A DNA stretch of 64,000 nt from an uncultured Verrucomicrobia subdivision 3 bacterium (GTDB lineage: Bacteria; Verrucomicrobiota; Verrucomicrobiia; Limisphaerales; UBA11358): NCBI GenBank assembly GCA_903835255.1, contig CAILMI010000063.1, positions 1 to 64,000 of the forward strand, in the 5' to 3' direction. Position 1 is the stretch's first letter. Each line of letters opens with the position of its first letter. Under the pieces are notes generated by a model that was given only the letters and a program-made list of their open reading frames with translations, ran no database searches and was not told the DNA's origin. Shown here in pieces: positions 59,502-64,000 of the stretch. The position numbers and the translations under genes were made by a program.

Positions 59502-62500
59502 GAGCGAGTTTCAGCAAAAACACCCGGGCCGCCCCCGTTTTTTCCGCCCACAACAGGCACCCTGCGTTTGCCATTCTTTTCATTCAATGCCGGGCCGGCT
59601 AATAAGCGACGCGCGAAAAGATGGGCCGCCGGATTCGTGGCCACACAATGAGCCAGTTCAATCTGACAAACAATCCAACGCCCATGCCCATCCCGACGCT
59701 CCACTGCTGCCGGGGTATATCCCCAGGGCCGCAACCAACCGCCGTCGCCGCTTTGAAGGACCGGCGCCCAATCCGAACCTTCCAGCACCGTGTGGAGGAG
59801 AGGCGCCCCGTGCCCCAGCGTTTCAAAATGCCAGAACTTGAAATCGTCCGGCTGGAAACCTTCCACCAGGGGATGGCCTGTGGCGCGAGAGACAAAATGG
59901 CGCGGCCCCATGCCCGCTTTGCGCACATTTAGTTTAACCCCTCCCAATTGGTATTCGCCCACCGACAAGTTTAAAAATACAGCAGTGGCTCCCTGCCGGA
60001 CGGCGGCATCGATCCGCTCAGCCCGCTGGAGATAATCCGCCGGGTTGGCGATCAGCAGCACCCCTTTCTCCTTCGGCGGCTGGGTTAATATCTCCAGCCC
60101 CAGCCCGCCCACCACTTTTTCGAGCAGCGGCGTCTGCCGCGGAAGCCAGACTTGAATTTCTTTAGACAACGGCTTCGGAAATACTTTCAGCGTGAGAACC
60201 GAGTCATGCAGCGCCGAGCCATCGGCGGCGACCAGGGTCGCCCCCAGCTCAATCTGGCCGCGGTCGGCGGTGTCAGGGATGGCCACCGGAATCACACCCT
60301 GACCGCGCGGCGCGCAGGCTTCAATGCTGGCCGGCACCTGGCCCTGTGCAATCACCTTGCCTTGCCAGCGCACGTCATAAAGCACGCGGCATCCAGCCGG
60401 GACACCCTCGCGATCATTGCAGATCCATAATTCCACCGGCACGGTCTCCCCGCTCCACACCTGCATGCGATCGCTTCGCAGAGAGACCGCAAGGGGGGCT
60501 AATGCATCCCGATATTCAAACCACGCCTGCTTCGGCACGCGATCCACATCCATGATCGACTTCATCCAGCCGCACGGCCATGCATCTATAAAAAGATGGA
60601 TGGCAAAGGTGTTCATGTCCGATTTTCGGCGAAACGCTTCCGTCATGAACCGGGTGATCCAAGCCTGATGCTGCTGGCTGGCCTCAATCCATTCCCGCGC
60701 GGTGCGCGGCGTTTCGTACCAGAGATAATGAAAATTCCAGCTCTGAGATTTAGAGATGATTTTGGGCGTCCACGGCGCATCGGGCGACGCCGGCTTCCAG
60801 GCGGGAGGATAATATCTATTCATCACCCCGTAGGAATCAAGCCCCTCCGCCCCGAACTCGCCGCAGCCATAATGCCAGCCGGGCTTCACAGGCATCCAGT
60901 CGCCGCGATGCAGCGCCCCCAGATCAACGCCATGCCCGATATACCAGCCGCAATAACAATGATTGTCCGGCATGCCGATGGTTGCGGGCGGGTCGTAATC
61001 GCCGTCCACGCATTTACAAACGCGGTCGGGATTTTCCTGCAGAACCGCTTCCGTGCTGAGACGGAACATCCGTTCAATTTCCGGGCGCTCAAGAAACCGG
61101 TGCGGCTGGCTTGCCGCCGCAGGCCGGGGCTCATTGATGAAGGAGACAAGAATGCTCGAGGGATGCGCGCGGACATGGCGCTCCATCAGACTGGACTGGC
61201 GCACAATCTCCAGCAATTGATTGCGCCGCACGGTGGCGAACATCGGCATGTCGGTCTGCAGCATGAGCCCAAGACGGTCGCACCATTCGTAGACCTCCTT
61301 GTGAACCGGCCGCTGCGTCAGGCGAAGAAAATTCATGTTCGTCAACTTCGCCAGCAGGATGTCATCGCGGAGCTGCCCGAAATCCCCCTTCATCACGCAC
61401 CGCTCCAGATGCCCCATGGTGTTGGCTCCGCGAAGCCGGATTTCTCGTCCATTGAGAAAAAATTTGCCCTTGGGATTTGACTGCTCATCCTGCGCGAAGG
61501 TCCGCATTCCAAACTGCTGTTTCCTGACATCCAGCACCGCGCCCCGGGCATCCAAAAGCTTCACCTGCGCCTGATACAACCAGGGCGCATCCAGATCCCA
61601 CAGCCGCGCGTCCGGCAACGGCAGCCGGATGGCGAGATAATTCCGACCCAGCCCCATGCGCGCCGGAATTTCCTCAGCGTGATCGCCGTCCAGATCGCCA
61701 AAGCCGCGCACCGTCTTGCCCACGGCATGGTGGACCGCGTCCCGATGCACGACGGCTTCAAAATTCTGACCAAACACTGAAACCAAAACGGCGATATCCT
61801 CGCTCGGATTTTGACCCTGATTCTCCACCTCAACGCGGATCTCTACAGCCTTCTGATCCACCAGCGGGCGCACCCAAAGATCGCCGATCTGCATGTGGGC
61901 GCGGCCTTCCATCACCACGCGATTGTAGATGCCCATGCCCGCCGGACAGTGATGCCAGCCCAGCACCGGATCATCGTAGCCAAGCCCGGTGGCCGCGTAG
62001 ATTTTGTCCCCATTCACCGCCTGGCCCGTCTCGTGACTGCCCAGCATGGTAAAATCATTTTCAACGCGGACCACCAGAACATTGCCCTGAGCCCGGGCCA
62101 CGCCGGTGCAGTTAAATTCAAACTCATCAAAGAAACCCTCGTGCTGACCCACGCAGACGTCGTTGAGATAGACCTGGCACTTATAATCCACGCCCGCAAA
62201 ACGGAGCGCCACGCAGTCGCGGCGCACCACTTCCGGCGGCAGGTCAAAGGTCGCGCGATACAGCGTCGCAGCCTTGCCCAGAGGCGGACCGTAGTGCGGA
62301 ATCGTCACCGTTTCCCAGTTGCCCCCACCCGCGAGGGCCTCATCAAATCGGGCCCTGTCCGCCGGCTGCTCGATGCGCCACTGAAACGTGTCCAAGGAGA
62401 AACGGGCTCGGGTCGCCGGCAATGCCGGGGCGAGATCAGCCAGAAACGGGCTCATGCGCGCGCGCATCTCCTCCAGCGCAGCGGACAGTTCTTCCGCCGT

Positions 62501-62671
62501 CTGGATTTTTTGGCTCAAGGGGCGGGAGAACGCCGCCGACCCGCTCCGGAGCGGCAACGGTGTTTCCGGCGCCAGCGCCCGGCTGGGCTGCGCCAGACCG
62601 GGGCGCAGCGGCACGGGGGCCATCGTCGCGATTTCTGCAAAGGCATCCTGTAAAGGCTCACGGTTATTCAT
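59498..62671 (-). CDS. GH2 glycoside hydrolase without signal peptide
   Basis: A 1057-residue family-2 enzyme. Unlike the other hydrolases it has no signal peptide: it begins MNNREPLQDAFAEIATMAPV with a polar, Pro-rich 80-residue region, so it is probably cytoplasmic. Sugar-binding domain strands (LYRATFDLPPEVVRRDCVAL, VYLNDVCVGQHEGFFDEFEF) are followed by the barrel with RGANTMGHLERCVMKGDFG. The likely acid/base Glu is in ILVSFINEPRP (about residue 514) and the nucleophile Glu in HYGCGEFGAEGLDSY (about 603). It also has an MPVKPGWH turn. The C-terminal 250 residues form extra beta domains. The specificity could be beta-glucuronidase, beta-galactosidase or beta-mannosidase-like; this is not readable. 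It is 17 bases from the transporter gene, as expected if it cleaves the imported saccharide. Confidence 0.88.
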   Translation of the reverse strand: MNNREPLQDAFAEIATMAPVPLRPGLAQPSRALAPETPLPLRSGSAAFSRPLSQKIQTAEELSAALEEMRARMSPFLADLAPALPATRARFSLDTFQWRIEQPADRARFDEALAGGGNWETVTIPHYGPPLGKAATLYRATFDLPPEVVRRDCVALRFAGVDYKCQVYLNDVCVGQHEGFFDEFEFNCTGVARAQGNVLVVRVENDFTMLGSHETGQAVNGDKIYAATGLGYDDPVLGWHHCPAGMGIYNRVVMEGRAHMQIGDLWVRPLVDQKAVEIRVEVENQGQNPSEDIAVLVSVFGQNFEAVVHRDAVHHAVGKTVRGFGDLDGDHAEEIPARMGLGRNYLAIRLPLPDARLWDLDAPWLYQAQVKLLDARGAVLDVRKQQFGMRTFAQDEQSNPKGKFFLNGREIRLRGANTMGHLERCVMKGDFGQLRDDILLAKLTNMNFLRLTQRPVHKEVYEWCDRLGLMLQTDMPMFATVRRNQLLEIVRQSSLMERHVRAHPSSILVSFINEPRPAAASQPHRFLERPEIERMFRLSTEAVLQENPDRVCKCVDGDYDPPATIGMPDNHCYCGWYIGHGVDLGALHRGDWMPVKPGWHYGCGEFGAEGLDSYGVMNRYYPPAWKPASPDAPWTPKIISKSQSWNFHYLWYETPRTAREWIEASQQHQAWITRFMTEAFRRKSDMNTFAIHLFIDAWPCGWMKSIMDVDRVPKQAWFEYRDALAPLAVSLRSDRMQVWSGETVPVELWICNDREGVPAGCRVLYDVRWQGKVIAQGQVPASIEACAPRGQGVIPVAIPDTADRGQIELGATLVAADGSALHDSVLTLKVFPKPLSKEIQVWLPRQTPLLEKVVGGLGLEILTQPPKEKGVLLIANPADYLQRAERIDAAVRQGATAVFLNLSVGEYQLGGVKLNVRKAGMGPRHFVSRATGHPLVEGFQPDDFKFWHFETLGHGAPLLHTVLEGSDWAPVLQSGDGGWLRPWGYTPAAVERRDGHGRWIVCQIELAHCVATNPAAHLFARRLLAGPALNEKNGKRRVPVVGGKNGGGPGVFAETRS

Positions 62672-62688
62672 GCTTCAAAATAGTCATT

Positions 62689-64000
62689 TCAGATCCCGCC
62701 GCCGGCCGCTTGGCCGGGGGGCGTGTAATCCCTATCCCCGCCGAGTTTTTTCCAGTGGCGGAATAGAGACACGCAGGCGGCAAAAGCCAACAAAACGCTG
62801 ACACCGCACCAGGCAAAGATGAATCGATAGTCGCGAACGCTCTCGAGGCACCAGCCGCACAGCACCGGCGCGAGCACCGCTCCCACCAAACCAAAAATCT
62901 GGTTGGCGCTAAAAAACTGACCGTATTTTTCACGCGGCAGCAGGCGCGGGTAGAGCGCAAGATAAGACCCCAGATAAATGGCGCTGGCCGCCTGATTCAG
63001 GATGAAGCACACCCGCAGGCTGCTTTCGGAATGGACAAAATAATAGCAGCCGAGAAAGCTCACGCCGGTGAGAAAGGCACCCACCAGGATGACCCGAAGC
63101 GGGTGGAACCGGTCCACGAAAGGGCCGACCAGGAGAAAAATGGGGATCTGCACAATGAACGTCCACCCTTTCACCTTGCCAAACTGATCCAGCGTAAGAC
63201 CCAGCGTGTCGGCGTAGCCGGGCTGACCGGCCTGAGTCGCAAAAAAGATCATAAACGTTTGAAATGGCACGAGCGATGCCCAGAAAAAAAAGGGGATTAA
63301 ATAGAGATTGAGATAAAAGCGCTGGGAGAAGGATTCCTTGAAAAAAATCTTAAGACTCCCCCACACCCCGCCCCCCTGCTTGGGCGGCGGCGCCGGATAA
63401 TCCCCCTCCCGGACGCGCCAGACCAGCAGGCTGAAAGCGGTCGCATAGAGCAGGGCCGCCAGCGCATAGACATGCAGCGTGTGGTGCTCCACCCAGCCCA
63501 AAATCCAGCGGTTGAAGGCAAAGCTTCCAAACGCACCGATCGCTCGATAGCTGCCGATGAATTTTCCCATGACCTCTTTGGGAATGACGTCGGCAAACAG
63601 AAATTGGTACACCTGCAAGACATAGGTGTTGAAGACGACAAAGAGGCCGGCGGCGAAAGCGATCCAGACAAGGGTGCAAGCGGCCGTGGTGGCACCCGAC
63701 CCCAAGAGCGGCAGCAGCAACCGGTGCATGAGCTCGCCCGCAGGCTTGGCAGCCCCCAGCAGCACTAGGCTCAACACCACGGGAGCCAGACTCCATAGCA
63801 AAAAAGGGCGACGGCGTCCCAGGGGGCCCCGGTGGCGGTCGCTCTGCATGCCGACAAGGGGCCCCATCAGGATTGCGATAAAGGCAGGCAGGCTATTGGC
63901 AATCAGGCCAACGACGCGATCATTTGCCCCCTCCCAGCGCAGCTGCAGCGGGACCACATTCGGCAGCAGCGACTCCATGATTACGAGACAGAAGTCTCCC
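62689..64000 (-). CDS. MFS / GPH-like sugar transporter (5' end beyond the window)
   Basis: The frame is open from the right edge of the window (GDFCLVI precedes MESLLPNVVPLQ), so the first residues, including the first helix, lie outside and the 429-residue part starting at Met 63978 is incomplete. The visible region has about 11 membrane segments, with MFS signatures such as GMQSDRHRGPLGRRRPFLLW between helices 2 and 3, and a central cytoplasmic loop (PAPPPKQGGGVWGSLKIFFK). Helices 7-12 follow (LTLDQFGKVKGWTFIVQIPI, FVDRFHPLRVILVGAFLTGV). This matches the GPH/SLC45-like sugar-cation symporter type. It is the visible promoter-proximal gene of the carbohydrate operon; its substrate is presumably a mono- or oligosaccharide released by the enzymes. 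Confidence 0.85.
   Translation of the reverse strand, partial: GDFCLVIMESLLPNVVPLQLRWEGANDRVVGLIANSLPAFIAILMGPLVGMQSDRHRGPLGRRRPFLLWSLAPVVLSLVLLGAAKPAGELMHRLLLPLLGSGATTAACTLVWIAFAAGLFVVFNTYVLQVYQFLFADVIPKEVMGKFIGSYRAIGAFGSFAFNRWILGWVEHHTLHVYALAALLYATAFSLLVWRVREGDYPAPPPKQGGGVWGSLKIFFKESFSQRFYLNLYLIPFFFWASLVPFQTFMIFFATQAGQPGYADTLGLTLDQFGKVKGWTFIVQIPIFLLVGPFVDRFHPLRVILVGAFLTGVSFLGCYYFVHSESSLRVCFILNQAASAIYLGSYLALYPRLLPREKYGQFFSANQIFGLVGAVLAPVLCGWCLESVRDYRFIFAWCGVSVLLAFAACVSLFRHWKKLGGDRDYTPPGQAAGGGI

Noticed and set aside
29490-64000. Calling the locus a fucoidan-degradation island.
   Set aside because: Only one sulfatase is present and there is no GH107, GH168 or other endo-fucanase visible; a lightly sulfated fucosylated arabinogalactan-like substrate fits better.

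Overview
The window looks like a chromosome segment of a free-living Verrucomicrobiota bacterium. This rests on several kinds of evidence: a pseudopilin with a PVC-type methylation segment and an exact H-X9-DG motif, very large secreted proteins with autotransporter-type beta-strand repeats that share a C-terminal module ending in VF(F/Y)RL-x-x-P, dense secreted carbohydrate enzymes and a sulfatase, and long (ACGAATTAC)n intergenic repeats. The phylum is inferred from family content; there is no rRNA gene in the window.

Layout. 1-620 is a repeat field. 621-7699 is a signalling block: an ECF sigma factor divergent from a FecR-TPR-outer-membrane-barrel fusion, then a small lipoprotein and a CHASE2 receptor Ser/Thr kinase. 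7981-12098 (minus) is a four-gene MacAB-like ABC exporter operon. 12224-13387 is a Fic protein with a palindromic operator at its start. 13624-18047 (plus) holds a four-TM EamA-like protein coupled to a GT21-type glycosyltransferase, an RsmH-like methyltransferase and a PaaK-like adenylate-forming enzyme. 18048-18757 is non-coding and repeat-rich. 18758-29112 is mostly housekeeping and DNA repair: two small paralogous membrane proteins, a LeuC-family dehydratase, PurC, a small conserved protein, UvrC, a DedA protein, family-4 uracil-DNA glycosylase, a decayed GH2 gene, an FHA protein, a [2Fe-2S] protein and a beta-CASP nuclease. A tRNA-Pro(CGG) gene lies at 29327-29403.

From 29490 to the right edge every gene is on the minus strand and most are coupled by ATGA overlaps or gaps under 50 bases. 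Reading in the direction of transcription: an MFS sugar transporter (cut by the window edge), a leaderless GH2, a GH29-SGNH fusion, a GH29, a PhoD-like phosphatase, a sulfatase, a LacZ-type GH2, an FAD oxidoreductase, a GH43/GH117-like protein, a beta-helix protein, a PATR-repeat giant, a pseudopilin, a beta-helix/FN3/ricin giant, a propeller-like protein with a duplicated module, a GH79 and an esterase. I read this as a polysaccharide utilisation locus for a fucosylated, partly sulfated or acylated, galactose- and uronate-containing glycan. Exported enzymes would strip ester groups and side chains, and small saccharides would enter through the MFS carrier to a cytoplasmic GH2. No SusC/SusD pair is present.

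The most unusual features are the surface-protein/pseudopilin cassette inside the sugar locus, the FecR-TPR-barrel fusion, the 18-base repeat that reiterates its start region, and a family of mobile-looking intergenic elements bounded by GGTAGGG...CCCTACC. One of those elements appears to have landed at the 5' end of a glycosidase gene.
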